Shown here in pieces: positions 17,373 through 26,791 of a DNA stretch of 64,000 nucleotides. Both the position numbers and the translations under genes were made by a program. The stretch is from Streptococcus oralis. Lineage in GTDB: Bacteria > Bacillota > Bacilli > Lactobacillales > Streptococcaceae. The first letter of the stretch is position 1, and every line of letters begins with the position of its first letter. The stretch covers positions 911,908 to 975,907 of the forward strand of contig NZ_KQ969037.1 of the NCBI RefSeq assembly GCF_001578705.1, in the 5' to 3' direction. Under the pieces are notes generated by a model. It was given only the letters and a program-made list of their open reading frames with translations. It had not been told where the DNA came from and searched no databases.

Positions 17373-18698
17373 TTATTCCATCTCAAAAACGTCACTCTCT
17401 TGCTTGTTTGGTAGAACCAATGAGAGCAAGATTCCTACGATGGCTGGCACCAACCATGGGAGAGATGCCTTGGCAAAAGGAAGGGCGTTGACAAGATTTG
17501 CAAGAAACTCAACCTTAAACGAGCTTCCTAGTACGCTTGCAATGGCAATAGCTGTAACAACAGCAATTGTCAACTGCATACCTGGTTTTGAAAGAGCCAC
17601 AAATTTGTTGACAATGACAATCATAACGATGGCAATCGTGATTGGGTACAAGATTACCAGTACTGGAACTGAGTACTTGATGATTGCATCAAGACCCAAA
17701 TTGGCAATGGCAAATCCAATCAAGGTAAAGGCTGTCGCATAAACCTTGTAGCTGATTTGTGGGAAACGTCCGTTAAAGAACTCAGCTGTTGACACAATCA
17801 AGCCAACTGTCGTTGTGAAGCAGGTTACAGTTACCATAACAGCAAGGAAGAGTTGAGCTGTCGAACCAAAGATTTCCTGAGTTGCTTGCGACAAGATATA
17901 AACACCTGGTGTTCCACCCTTCATCGCTTCTGCTGGTACCGGGAAGTGATTTCCAAGGAATCCTAAACCGATGTAAAGAGCGCTGAAGGCAAGAGCTACA
18001 ACGATACCAACCACCCAAATAGTTGAGATGTATTCTTTCTTACTTGAAAATCCAAGCTGTTTCAAGGTTTGAACAGCGATGACACTGAAGGCCACTGAGG
18101 CTAGGGCATCCAAGGTATTGTAACCTTCTAGGAAACCTGTACCAAAAGCAGAAGCTTGATAGGCTTCTGAAGCTACTTGAGGGCTGGTTCCACCATATTT
18201 GAAGGCACCTAGTACAACCAAGATAACAATCAAAATCGCAAAGACTGGTGTTAAAATACGGCCGATACGATCCAAAATCTTTGATGGATTGAGTGAAATC
18301 AGATAGGCTGCGGCAAAGTAAAGCACGGTAAAGATAATCAATCCTAGGCCTTTATTTGCTTCAGACAAGAGGGGGCTGATGCCGACCTCGTAAGCTGTTG
18401 TTGCTGTACGTGGGATGGCAAAGAATGGGCCAATCGATAGATAGAGGACTGCAAGATAAAGAGTTGCAAACCAAGGTGAGATTTTCTTAGAAATCTCGTG
18501 AATGTATCCTTTAGGATTGAGCGTTCCAATAATAAGGGTCAAAACGGCGATACCGACGCCTGAAAAGACAAAACCTGCGATGGCAGGAAGAAACTGTTCT
18601 CCAGATAGAGCACCTAGAGAAGGCGGAAAAATCAAGTTCCCCGCACCAAAAAATATTCCAAACAGGAGCAAGCCTGTTAGGGCACCTTTTTTAGCCAT
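17373..18698 (-). CDS. brnQ: Branched-chain amino acid carrier BrnQ
   Basis: LIVCS-family sodium/proton symporter for Ile, Leu and Val; 12 helices, 441 residues from the ATG at 18696-18698 (MAKKGALTGLLLFGIFFGAGNLIFPP, the family-typical start) with AAGGAG six bases upstream. A longer reading to 18779 is rejected: it covers the promoter. Conserved segments: FFGAGNLIFPPSLG, GPFFAIPRTATTAYE, EGYNTLDALASVAFSVI. Monocistronic with its own terminator and an extended -10 (TGGTATACT, -10 at 18733-18738). Confidence 0.95.
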   Translation of the reverse strand: MAKKGALTGLLLFGIFFGAGNLIFPPSLGALSGEQFLPAIAGFVFSGVGIAVLTLIIGTLNPKGYIHEISKKISPWFATLYLAVLYLSIGPFFAIPRTATTAYEVGISPLLSEANKGLGLIIFTVLYFAAAYLISLNPSKILDRIGRILTPVFAILIVILVVLGAFKYGGTSPQVASEAYQASAFGTGFLEGYNTLDALASVAFSVIAVQTLKQLGFSSKKEYISTIWVVGIVVALAFSALYIGLGFLGNHFPVPAEAMKGGTPGVYILSQATQEIFGSTAQLFLAVMVTVTCFTTTVGLIVSTAEFFNGRFPQISYKVYATAFTLIGFAIANLGLDAIIKYSVPVLVILYPITIAIVMIVIVNKFVALSKPGMQLTIAVVTAIAIASVLGSSFKVEFLANLVNALPFAKASLPWLVPAIVGILLSLVLPNKQESDVFEME

Positions 18699-18813
18699 AA
18701 AAATCTCCTTCATATTTCTAAAATACTGACCTAGTATACCATGATTAAGATTTTGAAAAAAGCATCCAAAATTAATCATTGAATGTTTTCAATATTTTAA
18801 AAAATAAGAATTG

Positions 18814-18859
18814 TCTAAAAACAAATTTCTCCTACCTAGTCCACACCAAGTAAGAGAAA
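18814..18859 (-). terminator. Terminator after rhodanese gene
   Basis: 14-pair stem rich in G-U pairs, TTTCTCTTACTTGG / CTAGGTAGGAGAAA on the minus strand (18826-18859), then TTTGTTTTTA. Ends the five-gene nitroreductase-pepV operon. Confidence 0.8.
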
Positions 18860-18868
18860 TGCAAAACT

Positions 18869-19156
18869 TTAAAGATTTTCAAAGGCCATCATGCCACCTT
18901 GAACATTGATGGCCTTGTATCCATGTTCCTCTAAGAACTGGCAAGCACGAGCTGAACGAATGCCCAACTTACAGATGACATAATAGAGTTGGTCAAGTTC
19001 CAACTCTTGGTAGCGATCTGCTAACTCAGAAAGAGGAAGAAGCTGGACTCCTTCTAAGTGAAGGGCATCATACTCCTCCTGCTCACGAATATCGAGAACG
19101 TGTAAGTTTTCTTTCTGATAAGCTTGGTAAAAACTCGAAAATGGAATTTCTTTCAT
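18869..19156 (-). CDS. Rhodanese-like domain protein
   Basis: Single rhodanese domain, 95 residues. LHVLDIREQEEYDALHLEGVQLLPLSEL is the conserved entry, and the active-site cysteine is in YYVICKLGIRSARA (CxxGxRS loop). Family members carry sulfane sulfur as persulfide. Last gene of the operon (20 bases after the prolyl-tRNA deacylase gene). Substrate unknown. Confidence 0.93.
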   Translation of the reverse strand: MKEIPFSSFYQAYQKENLHVLDIREQEEYDALHLEGVQLLPLSELADRYQELELDQLYYVICKLGIRSARACQFLEEHGYKAINVQGGMMAFENL

Positions 19157-19176
19157 GATTTCTCCTATAGAATTTG

Positions 19177-19668
19177 TTATGGAAGTGTTAGAATTTCGTA
19201 GCTAAAGTCAATAGACTCTAAAAATCGGAACAAGTCTTGGGTTTTAATAAAGATGGTCTTTTCATTAGTATTGGGATGGAAAGTCATGATATCCTCCGAT
19301 ACAATGTCCTTATCAAAATAAACTAGAATGTCTTTTTCATCATTATTTAACAAACCAAAAGGTGATACTGTTCCTGCTGGTAGGTTCATTTTCTCAGCCA
19401 AGGAGTCCAATGAAGCCATGCGAATCCGATTAGCTCCCACTTGCTCTTTAAAGTCATCCATATCCAATGGTTTATGATCATCCATGATGAGCAGATAATA
19501 CTGGGTTTTCTTTTTGTTGGTCAAAAACATGGACTTGGTTCGAACTCCTTCTAGGCCTTCAATATAGCTATCCGCCTGCTCTGTCGTAAATGCAGGTGGA
19601 TGCTCTACCACATCATAGACGATACCCAACTCTTGCAAGGTATTAGCTACTTGTTGATAAGCGTCCAT
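19177..19668 (-). CDS. YbaK/ProX-type prolyl-tRNA deacylase (PrdX-like)
   Basis: 163-residue free-standing homologue of the ProRS editing (INS) domain that hydrolyses mischarged Ala-tRNAPro. The YbaK fold is seen in VYDVVEHPPAFTTEQADSY, GVRTKSMFLTNKK, the catalytic-lysine region and the substrate loop TVSPFGLLNNDEKDI, which is typical of the PrdX subgroup rather than YbaK itself. Operon gene between the UDG-like and rhodanese genes, spaced 12 and 20 bases. Confidence 0.85.
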   Translation of the reverse strand: MDAYQQVANTLQELGIVYDVVEHPPAFTTEQADSYIEGLEGVRTKSMFLTNKKKTQYYLLIMDDHKPLDMDDFKEQVGANRIRMASLDSLAEKMNLPAGTVSPFGLLNNDEKDILVYFDKDIVSEDIMTFHPNTNEKTIFIKTQDLFRFLESIDFSYEILTLP

Positions 19669-19680
19669 AGTTTTTCTCCT

Positions 19681-20265
19681 TTATTGATGAATAATCTTTT
19701 GTACCAATGCTTGCAACTCTGGCACTACTTCTGACTCAAACCAAGGATTTTTTTTCATCCAGATTTGATTTCGTGGCGAGGGGTGAACTAGTGGGAAATA
19801 GGTTGGTAAGTAGTTCTGGTAATGTTTTACCCGTTCTGTCACCTTGCCACTAACTTTCTCCTGTAAATAATAGGCTTGGGCATATTGCCCAATCAAGAGA
19901 GTTAATTGGATATCGGGCAACTCTTGCAAGAGTTGCGGATGCCATTTTTCTGCAAAACCTGTACGAGGTGGAAGATCACCTGACTTGCCATGTCCCGGAA
20001 AGTAGAAATCCATGGGCAGAACTGCAAAATAACCTGAATTGTAAAAGGTATCTTCATCTACACCTAGCCAGTCCCGCAAGCGATCACCACTCTTATCCTT
20101 CCAATAAATCCCAGCTTCTTGCGTTTTAAACCCCGGAGCTTGACCGACAATATTGATGCGAGCAGTTTTTGGCGCCGCAAAGAGAGGTTCGATTCCACGT
20201 TCTGTATAGCTGGTATTCTGTGGATCCGCCATAATGGCCTGCTTGATTCTTTCGATTTGAGACAT
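19681..20265 (-). CDS. Uracil-DNA glycosylase family protein
   Basis: 194 residues from the ATG at 20263-20265 (MSQIERIKQA), with GGAGGG seven bases upstream; a longer in-frame start is rejected. The UDG fold is shown by IVGQAPGFKTQEAGIYWKDKSGDRLRDWLG (motif A region) and LVHPSPRNQIWMKKNPWF (motif B). It belongs to the family 4/5-like and YcdN-type group, so it may remove uracil or another damaged base; activity unproven. Part of the nitroreductase-pepV operon. Confidence 0.88.
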   Translation of the reverse strand: MSQIERIKQAIMADPQNTSYTERGIEPLFAAPKTARINIVGQAPGFKTQEAGIYWKDKSGDRLRDWLGVDEDTFYNSGYFAVLPMDFYFPGHGKSGDLPPRTGFAEKWHPQLLQELPDIQLTLLIGQYAQAYYLQEKVSGKVTERVKHYQNYLPTYFPLVHPSPRNQIWMKKNPWFESEVVPELQALVQKIIHQ

Positions 20266-20318
20266 CTGTTTTCCCTCCAAAAAGAAGTCCAAGCATAACA
20301 TCTCAGACTTCTATAGCT

Positions 20319-21719
20319 TTATTTGATCAATTCGTAAATCGCTTCGGCATAGATTGCTGCTGCTCGGAAGAGATCGTCTAAGGCGATAAATTCGTTGGCT
20401 TGGTGCATAGTGTCAATTGAGTCTGGGAACATAGCACCGTAGGCAACCCCACGTTCCAACAAGCGACCGAAGGTACCACCACCGATGACTTGTTCATGAC
20501 CTTGAAGTCCAGTTTGTTTTTCATAGACATTCAACAAGGTTTGCACAAGTGGATCTTCCATTGGCACATAGTGAGGTGTGTGACCGTGTTCAGAAAGGCT
20601 AACAGAAGCAACTGGCAAGGTTTCAAGGATTGACTTGATCTGCTCTGGACTTGTTCCTTTTGGATAACGGAAGTTGAGGGCAATCGTATTGTCAGCGCTT
20701 GTTTCATCGAAGCGGAAAACACCGGCATTCATAGAAAGGGCACCCATCTTTTCATCCACATGAGCCACCTTGAGATTTTCACCCTCATGGTCATTCAAGA
20801 GAATCTTACCAGCGATGTCGAGGTAGTCTTTTGCAGGTCCTGCAAAGTCAAACTGGCTGAGGAAGAGGGCAAGGTAGGTTGCACCGTTGACACCTGAAGC
20901 AGGCATAGCACCATGGGCTGATTTACCAATCACAGTCACCTTGTACTGACCGTTTTCTTCTTGGAGTTCTCCTCTAAGTTTGTGCTCTGCAACAAAGGCA
21001 TCTAGTTTAGCTTGCAAGTCAGCCAAGTCACCTGAAACGACTGCTGTCGCTGATTCAGGTACCATGTTTTCACGCAAACCACCTGTGAAACTGTGAAGAC
21101 GGGCAACACCTGTATTTTCACCTGCAAAGTGAAGGTATTCTGTGATATTTCCTTTTTCACCATTAATGATAGGGAATTCAGCGTCTGGAGAGAAGCCAAA
21201 GTCTGGTTTCGCAAGTCCTACATGTTCAAAGTAGTAGTCCATATCTGCCCAACCTGATTCTTCGTCTGTTCCTACTATGAAACGAACTTTCTTAGAAGTT
21301 GGAAGGCCCAATTCTTTGATGATTTTCAAACCATAGTAACAAGCTGTTGTAGGCCCCTTGTCGTCTGAAGCTCCACGCGCATAAAGACGACCGTCTTTGA
21401 TAGTTGGTGTATAAGGGTCTGTATCCCAACCACTACCAGCTGGCACCACGTCCATGTGAGCAAAGATTCCGAGAACTTCTTCTCCATCACCAAATTCGAA
21501 ATGTCCAGCATAGTTATCGACATTCTTAGTTGGATAACCATCACGGTCTGCGATTTCAAGGAATTTTTCCAAGGCTTTTACTGGACCAGGTCCAAATGGA
21601 TGCTGAGCGTCCGCCTTGCTGTCATCACGTTCTGAGTTAATCTCCAAAAGGCTAAACAAGTCAGCCAAGAGGTCTTCTTTGCGTTTTTCTACTTCTGCTG
21701 TAAAATCAATTGCTGTCAT
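20319..21719 (-). CDS. pepV: Dipeptidase PepV, M20 family
   Basis: Zinc dipeptidase that cleaves a broad range of dipeptides in the cytoplasm. 466 residues, usual PepV length. Metal site motifs: GIFAHMDVVPAG, YARGASDDKGPTTA, GTDEESGWADMDYY, FSPDAEFP and the C-terminal GGTFGRLLERGVAYG. The lid domain (about 185-380) is included. Follows the nitroreductase gene by 12 bases; 53 bases to the UDG-like gene. Confidence 0.96.
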   Translation of the reverse strand: MTAIDFTAEVEKRKEDLLADLFSLLEINSERDDSKADAQHPFGPGPVKALEKFLEIADRDGYPTKNVDNYAGHFEFGDGEEVLGIFAHMDVVPAGSGWDTDPYTPTIKDGRLYARGASDDKGPTTACYYGLKIIKELGLPTSKKVRFIVGTDEESGWADMDYYFEHVGLAKPDFGFSPDAEFPIINGEKGNITEYLHFAGENTGVARLHSFTGGLRENMVPESATAVVSGDLADLQAKLDAFVAEHKLRGELQEENGQYKVTVIGKSAHGAMPASGVNGATYLALFLSQFDFAGPAKDYLDIAGKILLNDHEGENLKVAHVDEKMGALSMNAGVFRFDETSADNTIALNFRYPKGTSPEQIKSILETLPVASVSLSEHGHTPHYVPMEDPLVQTLLNVYEKQTGLQGHEQVIGGGTFGRLLERGVAYGAMFPDSIDTMHQANEFIALDDLFRAAAIYAEAIYELIK

Positions 21720-21731
21720 TTTTTCTTCCTT

Positions 21732-22337
21732 CTATCTTTTCTCGATGATTTCATCTACTGGCAAGCGGTAGCTTGGTTCCAATTTTTCGTCTGTGTAACC
21801 TACCGTAATCAAGAGTTCTGGGCGGAAACGGTCTTCGATATCTAAAACTTCGTTGGCTTTTGATTTGTCAAATCCAAGGATAATATTAGAACCGATTCCT
21901 TGGTCTGTCAAAGCGAGAACCAAGTTCATGGCAACCAAACCTGCATTGAGGGCTAGGTAGTCACTGACTTGTTGCTCACTGTAACGCGCAAATTCAGCAG
22001 GCAAATTCTTCATAAAATATTGAAGTTGCTCTTCAGAGAAGTTCTTTGCACCACCAACGCGGGCAATCTTACGAGCACGTTTAGCAAGGTCCGTATCTGT
22101 AAACAAGGCAATGGTTACAGGTGCTGATGATACCTGCTCAAAGTTCGAACCATAAGCCAATTTTGCCAATTCAGCATTTTTCTCACGAACAACCACAAAC
22201 TTCCATGGCTGGCTGTTGTGGGCACTTGGGGCTAAAGTTGCGATTTCAATAGCTGTGCGAACATCTTTGGGATCAACTGGCTTATCAGTGAAATGCTTGG
22301 TCGCATGACGTTTTTTATTTAATTCAAGAAATTTCAT
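21732..22337 (-). CDS. Nitroreductase family protein
   Basis: FMN-dependent NAD(P)H oxidoreductase, 201 residues. FMN site: KKRHATKHFTDKPV at the N-terminus, ATLAPSAHNSQPWKFVVV and the C-terminal DRFRPELLITVGYTDE. Reduces quinones or nitro compounds in the family. First gene of a five-gene operon (nitroreductase, pepV, UDG-like, PrdX-like, rhodanese); a possible extended -10 TGGTAGAAT lies at 22370-22378. Confidence 0.92.
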   Translation of the reverse strand: MKFLELNKKRHATKHFTDKPVDPKDVRTAIEIATLAPSAHNSQPWKFVVVREKNAELAKLAYGSNFEQVSSAPVTIALFTDTDLAKRARKIARVGGAKNFSEEQLQYFMKNLPAEFARYSEQQVSDYLALNAGLVAMNLVLALTDQGIGSNIILGFDKSKANEVLDIEDRFRPELLITVGYTDEKLEPSYRLPVDEIIEKR

Positions 22338-22489
22338 AATCGATTTCCTTTTCTAATTCTACTGCTTCCATTCTACCATATTTTGAAAGAGCTTGCAGGG
22401 ATTTTTCATAGAGTTAGTACTTCTTTCAAACTCTCTGCTATTAATTTGGAGCTCTTTAAGTAGGTATCGCTTTAGATTTGAAGCAATCA

Positions 22490-22516
22490 AAAAGCAGGTG
22501 ATCGAACACCTACTTT
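22490..22516 (-). terminator. Terminator of the lipoprotein gene
   Basis: Stem AGTAGGTG-TTCGAT-CACCTGCT (22493-22514, one G-U pair) followed by TTTTTGATT on the minus strand. Confidence 0.8.
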
Positions 22517-22522
22517 CTTATA

Positions 22523-23047
22523 TTATTGACCAGATGTGTATGGAGCAATTGCTTTATAAGCCGCTTCCAGCGCTTTCTTCATTGTGTCACGTCCAGTTTT
22601 CAACTGTTGAACAAATAGAGTACGAGTTTGTTCTGGCACTACTGTATCATCAGAACCAATACTTGAAAGGCTTTCGTTAAATGACTCTCTTACAGTCTCC
22701 ATAGACTTAAGCGCTGGTTCAACTTGGGCGTTATATGCTTCTTTTCCACTCTCTGGAATTTTCTCCCCTATTTCAACTGCATGCTTTTTATAATTGTCGA
22801 CTAGTTTACCAAAGACTTTCTTCACATCTCCAACAGTTTTAGCATTGTCAATTTCTTCATCGGTGATCAAAACAACCTCATTATTTTCTGTCTTTGAACT
22901 AGACGTTGTTGATGAAGTCTCTGAAGAAGAAGTTTGTTCTACAGAGCTTGAAGTCTTAGTCGAAGAATCAGACGTTGTTTTCCCTGAACATGCTGCTAAA
23001 ACAACAACAGATAAAAGAGCCATACTGGCTGTAATAATTTTCTTCAT
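22523..23047 (-). CDS. Unrecognised lipoprotein
   Basis: 174 residues from the ATG at 23045-23047, with GGAG six bases upstream; an upstream extension to 23107 is rejected as it covers the promoter. Lipoprotein signal MKKIITASMALLSVVVLAAC with lipobox LAAC, then a Ser/Thr-rich linker (about 22-50) and a helical domain of about 120 residues (NAKTVGDVKKVFGKLVDNYKK, EKIPESGKEAYNAQVEPALKS). Surface-anchored; function unknown. Monocistronic with own promoter and terminator. Confidence 0.85.
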   Translation of the reverse strand: MKKIITASMALLSVVVLAACSGKTTSDSSTKTSSSVEQTSSSETSSTTSSSKTENNEVVLITDEEIDNAKTVGDVKKVFGKLVDNYKKHAVEIGEKIPESGKEAYNAQVEPALKSMETVRESFNESLSSIGSDDTVVPEQTRTLFVQQLKTGRDTMKKALEAAYKAIAPYTSGQ

Positions 23048-23078
23048 AATGTTCTCCTTTTTATTAAGAATTAAGTTC

Positions 23079-23107
23079 ATTGTATAACAAAATAATTTCA
23101 TTGTCAA
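23079..23107 (-). promoter_or_regulatory. Promoter of the lipoprotein gene
   Basis: Minus strand consensus -35 TTGACA (23102-23107), 17-base spacer, -10 TACAAT (23079-23084). Confidence 0.85.
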
Positions 23108-23204
23108 ACTTTAGCTAAGCCATCTTTTCTTCCTTATTGTCTGACTCTTTTCTAAGCGATTCGACTACAAATCTCACTTCAAATTAAGGGCGTCCATTTT
23201 ATTT

Positions 23205-24044
23205 CTAACTTTGCAGAAAATCAAAATAATCTTTCACATCCTCTACATATCCATGCTTTTCAATTAAACTAGCTAAAAGTTCCATATTGTGCCCCTGATA
23301 GTTGTCTTCTCTGCGTAGCTCTTCATACATTTCAATAAAGGGAAGCCCCTTGGACTTGGCTAATTCTAGCTCCACTTCATAGTCATAAGAAACTTTTCGG
23401 AATAGAATGTTTACCAATTCCCCATCTTCTACTTCTATCACGGCATACTGAGCACGGTGATTTTTTAACGCCTCCCAATCAAAATAGGGCATGCCAATCG
23501 AATCTGGATTGATGATTTGTTGCCCTCGGCTTCCATAACGAAGCAACTGCTTGTGGACATGACCGTAAACTGCTACATCTGTCTCCTCATCAAGTAGCTG
23601 GTCAAATTTCTCCGTATCATTGTCAACCAGCAAGTCTCCTCCATAGTTTTTGTCAGGTAAGTTGTGAGAGAGCGAAAAACGCAGCCCATCAATTTCTTTC
23701 TTCGCAACCATAGGCAGGCTCCGCAGCCAAGCGATCTGATCGGGATCCATTCGCTCCATCAAATACTGCGTCATACGCAAGAGCTGAACTTCCTGTGGGT
23801 CTTCTAAGCCATATTGCCCATCTAAAGCCTCAAGGACACAATCATCCCAATTGCCTCGAACACTTGCTGTGATAGGAAGTTCCTTTAACAGAGCGACCAA
23901 GTCATTTGCACCTGGACCAGGAAGAAAAATATCTCCCAGAAGCCAGTATTCACTGACTCCTTGATTTTTAGCATCTGCAATAACTGCTTCTAAGGCTGTC
24001 GCATTGCCATGAATATCTGATAGAATTGCAATTTTATGATTCAT
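23205..24044 (-). CDS. Calcineurin-like metallophosphoesterase (YfcE/MJ0936-type)
   Basis: 279-residue dimetal phosphoesterase. Motifs: [31 protein letters not shown] (GNxD/E), [11 protein letters not shown] and [15 protein letters not shown]. Probably cytoplasmic, phosphodiesterase or phosphatase on small molecules. Overlaps the end of uvrC by 11 bases, so it is coexpressed with it. A paralogue with the same motif order and similar length is at 33101-33943. Confidence 0.9.
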   Translation of the reverse strand: MNHKIAILSDIHGNATALEAVIADAKNQGVSEYWLLGDIFLPGPGANDLVALLKELPITASVRGNWDDCVLEALDGQYGLEDPQEVQLLRMTQYLMERMDPDQIAWLRSLPMVAKKEIDGLRFSLSHNLPDKNYGGDLLVDNDTEKFDQLLDEETDVAVYGHVHKQLLRYGSRGQQIINPDSIGMPYFDWEALKNHRAQYAVIEVEDGELVNILFRKVSYDYEVELELAKSKGLPFIEMYEELRREDNYQGHNMELLASLIEKHGYVEDVKDYFDFLQS

Positions 24045-25881
24045 TGTGTTCTCCTTCTGTTTGGTAATCTACTTGTTCTTCCGCCACTTGAGCCAATTCC
24101 ACTTCTTCCTGCGGGTTCAACTTGGTTTGCACAGCTTCTGCGACTGCTCTTGGCACTCCAACTTCGACAATTTCATCCACACTAGCTTCCTTGATTTTAG
24201 TCAAAGACTTGAAATGCTTCATGAGATTCTGCTTACGTTTAGGTCCTAGACCGTCAATCCCATCCAGTTGTGAAGAAAAGGAATTTTTTGAGCGCAGTTG
24301 ACGGTGGAAAGTGATAGCAAAGCGGTGCACCTCATCTTGGATGCGTTGGAGGAGGAAAAATTCCTGAGAATTGCGAGACAACTCCACCACCTCCAGCGGA
24401 TCTCCAAAGAGCAGTTCATGGGTTTGGTGCTTGTCATTCTTTTGCAGACCTGCAATTGGGATATCCAAACCTAGCTCTTCTTGGATGACTTGCTTTGCGA
24501 TATTGACCTGACCTTGTCCCCCATCGATGACAATCAAATCTGGCGGGGTCAAGCTCTCACGCTGAACTCGGCCATAGCGTCTGCGGATAACCTCTCTCAT
24601 ACTGGCATAATCGTCTGGACCCACAACGGTTTTTATCTTGTACTTACGGTAGTCTTTTTTACTCGGTTTTCCATTGACAAAGGCCACCATAGCTGAAACA
24701 GGACTGGTCCCCATGATATTAGAGTTATCAAAAGACTCGATACGGACTGGAGTCGGTATTTGGAGCAAGCGTCCCAGATTTTCAATAGCCCCTTGGGTCT
24801 TTTCGACAGATTTTTCTAGCAGGTTAAATTTCTGCTCTAGACTGACTCGAGCGTTCTTTATAGCCAGATTGACCAGTTGCTTTTTCTCTCCACGCTGGGG
24901 TTTGAGAATCTTGGTATCCACCAAGGCCTTGACAGCTTCTTCATCAATATCCTGCGGAATCAGCACTTCATTGGGAACCAGGTGGGATTTTTCTTGATAA
25001 AACTGCCCCACATAGGTCAAGAAGTCCTCATCCGGATCATTGTAGTAGGGGAAAAGATTGACATCCCGCTCGATGAGTTTTCCTTGACGGACAAAGAAAA
25101 CCTGCACACACATCCAACCCTTGTCCACATAGTAGCCAAATACATCCCGATTTTGGAGATCCTTGGCCATGACCCGTTGCTTGGTCCGAAGTGTTCCAAT
25201 CGCCTGAATCAGGTCACGGTATTCCGCCGCACGTTCAAACTCCATACTTTGAGCTGCCTTTGCCATCTTGCCCTTGAGGTCATCGATGATTTTGTCATCC
25301 TGTCCTTTTAGGAAATCAGAAACCTCCTGAGCCATGGACTTGAAATAGGCCTCATCCTTCTTACAGATGGTGTGGGCCATACATTGGCCGATATGATAGT
25401 AAAAACAAACCTTAGACGGTGGATTGGTACACTTACGAAAAGGGAAAATCCGATCCAACAGTCGCTTGATTTCATTGGCCGCTCCCACATCGGGATAAGG
25501 GCCAAAATAAAGACCACCGTCCTTTTTAACCTGACGGGTAATAATCAAACGAGGATAGCGCTCATTGGTGATTTTGATAAAAGGATAAGACTTATCATCC
25601 TTGAGCATGATATTGTACTTGGGCTTGTTTTCCTTGATAAGGTTAATTTCCAGCAGGAGGGCCTCGATATTAGACTCAGTGACGATAAATTCAAAATCCA
25701 CAATCTCAGACACCAGAGCCTCGGTCTTGGTATCATGACTTCCACGGAAATAGGAACGCACGCGATTGCGTAGATTTTTAGCCTTTCCTACATAGATAAT
25801 AGTGCCATTTTTATCCTTGTGAATGTAACAACCAGGGCTGGTCGGCAAGAGGTCTAGTTTTGATTTGATCAAGTTATTCAT
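24034..25881 (-). CDS. uvrC: Excinuclease ABC subunit C
   Basis: Makes both incisions in nucleotide excision repair with UvrB. 615 residues from the ATG at 25879-25881. Domains: GIY-YIG nuclease (about 14-90; [27 protein letters not shown]), Cys-rich region ([20 protein letters not shown]), UvrB-binding UVR motif (about 195-230), RNase H-like nuclease (about 370-530; [23 protein letters not shown]) and C-terminal helix-hairpin-helix ([16 protein letters not shown]). The -10 box lies only six bases before the ATG, so the mRNA is probably leaderless. Overlaps the phosphoesterase gene by 11 bases. Confidence 0.97.
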   Translation of the reverse strand: MNNLIKSKLDLLPTSPGCYIHKDKNGTIIYVGKAKNLRNRVRSYFRGSHDTKTEALVSEIVDFEFIVTESNIEALLLEINLIKENKPKYNIMLKDDKSYPFIKITNERYPRLIITRQVKKDGGLYFGPYPDVGAANEIKRLLDRIFPFRKCTNPPSKVCFYYHIGQCMAHTICKKDEAYFKSMAQEVSDFLKGQDDKIIDDLKGKMAKAAQSMEFERAAEYRDLIQAIGTLRTKQRVMAKDLQNRDVFGYYVDKGWMCVQVFFVRQGKLIERDVNLFPYYNDPDEDFLTYVGQFYQEKSHLVPNEVLIPQDIDEEAVKALVDTKILKPQRGEKKQLVNLAIKNARVSLEQKFNLLEKSVEKTQGAIENLGRLLQIPTPVRIESFDNSNIMGTSPVSAMVAFVNGKPSKKDYRKYKIKTVVGPDDYASMREVIRRRYGRVQRESLTPPDLIVIDGGQGQVNIAKQVIQEELGLDIPIAGLQKNDKHQTHELLFGDPLEVVELSRNSQEFFLLQRIQDEVHRFAITFHRQLRSKNSFSSQLDGIDGLGPKRKQNLMKHFKSLTKIKEASVDEIVEVGVPRAVAEAVQTKLNPQEEVELAQVAEEQVDYQTEGEHNES

Positions 25882-25887
25882 AGTTCC

Positions 25888-25896
25888 ATTATAGCA
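25888..25896 (-). promoter_or_regulatory. Extended -10 of uvrC at leaderless distance
   Basis: TGCTATAAT on the minus strand (TATAAT at 25888-25893). Six bases (GGAACT) separate it from the ATG, so the expected transcription start is at or next to the A of the start codon. No recognisable -35 at 17 bases. Confidence 0.65.
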
Positions 25897-25916
25897 AAAA
25901 GCCTGTAACAGGACGA

Positions 25917-25958
25917 ACAAAAAGCCCCACCGATCACTTGATGGAGGAGCTTTGATTT
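25917..25958 (-). terminator. Terminator of the matrixin-like protease gene
   Basis: Stem AAAGCTCCTCC / GGTGGGGCTTT on the minus strand with one mismatch, followed by a T run. Located between the protease stop codon and the uvrC promoter. Confidence 0.75.
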
Positions 25959-25982
25959 CATTTCGGATTGCACTGACTTCAT

Positions 25983-26684
25983 CTAGTCGCTACTGGTATA
26001 AAGTTTTTGAACAGCTGTCACATCCTGGGGCTGAATCCCATAGTAGGAACCTGCTGGCTGCATGACAGAAGTCTCGTTGGTGTGATCCAATCCGATGGCA
26101 TGCCCCAGCTCGTGCTCCGCCGTGTGCACGATCCGTTCATAAGAATAACCATAGTTTGGATTGGATAGGTAATAGTGATTCAAGCGAACTGTTACAGATA
26201 TAAATTGATTGGTCAAGAGATTGGTTTGACTCTCGGCTTGACCTGCTACAGCGGTCGATCCATCATTCATCTCACTTGCCACAATATCTGCCTGACTAGG
26301 ATCCGCAACCACCTCAAAGGTAAAGGCTCCCGTTTGATTCCAGTTTTTTATGGCTTCTGCATAGGCACCTTGGAAGGTCTCATCCATTTGAGGCTCAATA
26401 TAGATGCGAGCTGAGGACTGAGCCCACTTGCCTTCTGCATGTTGGTGACTGTCTGTCTGAGACAAGACTTCCAGCGTTCCCGTCTCTTTCCATTGATTCC
26501 AGCCACCTTGACCAATCTTGCTCATTTTTTCAAGCTGATTGACCGCAGAATGAAAATCACCAGACAGATACCAAACCACTCCAAAGGCAATGAGAAGTAG
26601 ACTAGCCACGGTCCAAACCAGACGCCAGAAGAAACGCCAAATTCCCAAAAGAAATCGGAATAATAATCGAATAATCCAGAACAT
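25983..26684 (-). CDS. Membrane-anchored matrixin-like zinc metalloprotease (M10-type)
   Basis: 233 residues. An N-terminal stretch rich in Trp/Phe/Arg and a hydrophobic helix (about 22-41, [16 protein letters not shown]) anchor the protein; the rest is predicted to face outside. The metzincin zinc motif is complete: His191, His195, His201 in [11 protein letters not shown] with Glu192 as catalytic base, and the Met-turn is Met208 (SVMQP). There is no recognisable propeptide cysteine switch. Substrate unknown; could shed surface proteins. Monocistronic, with a GGTGGAG ribosome site before the ATG, between two terminators. Confidence 0.88.
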   Translation of the reverse strand: MFWIIRLLFRFLLGIWRFFWRLVWTVASLLLIAFGVVWYLSGDFHSAVNQLEKMSKIGQGGWNQWKETGTLEVLSQTDSHQHAEGKWAQSSARIYIEPQMDETFQGAYAEAIKNWNQTGAFTFEVVADPSQADIVASEMNDGSTAVAGQAESQTNLLTNQFISVTVRLNHYYLSNPNYGYSYERIVHTAEHELGHAIGLDHTNETSVMQPAGSYYGIQPQDVTAVQKLYTSSD

Positions 26685-26699
26685 GACACTCCACCTTTC

Positions 26700-26755
26700 A
26701 TAAAAATAAGAACCTATCTTGAAATCGATGGTCTCCCATAATCAAGATAGATTCT
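26700..26755 (-). terminator. Terminator of estA
   Basis: 14-pair stem AGAATCTATCTTGA / TCAAGATAGGTTCT (26709-26722 with 26742-26755, one G-U pair), 19-base loop, followed on the minus strand by TATTTTTAT. Confidence 0.7.
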
Positions 26756-26791
26756 CTATTTTACTGAAAAAAAACTGAAAGAAACCTAAAA

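Noticed and set aside
24877-25773. Plus-strand ORFs of 133 and 144 residues inside uvrC
   Set aside because: Antisense shadows; sequence is dominated by codon-complement pattern.
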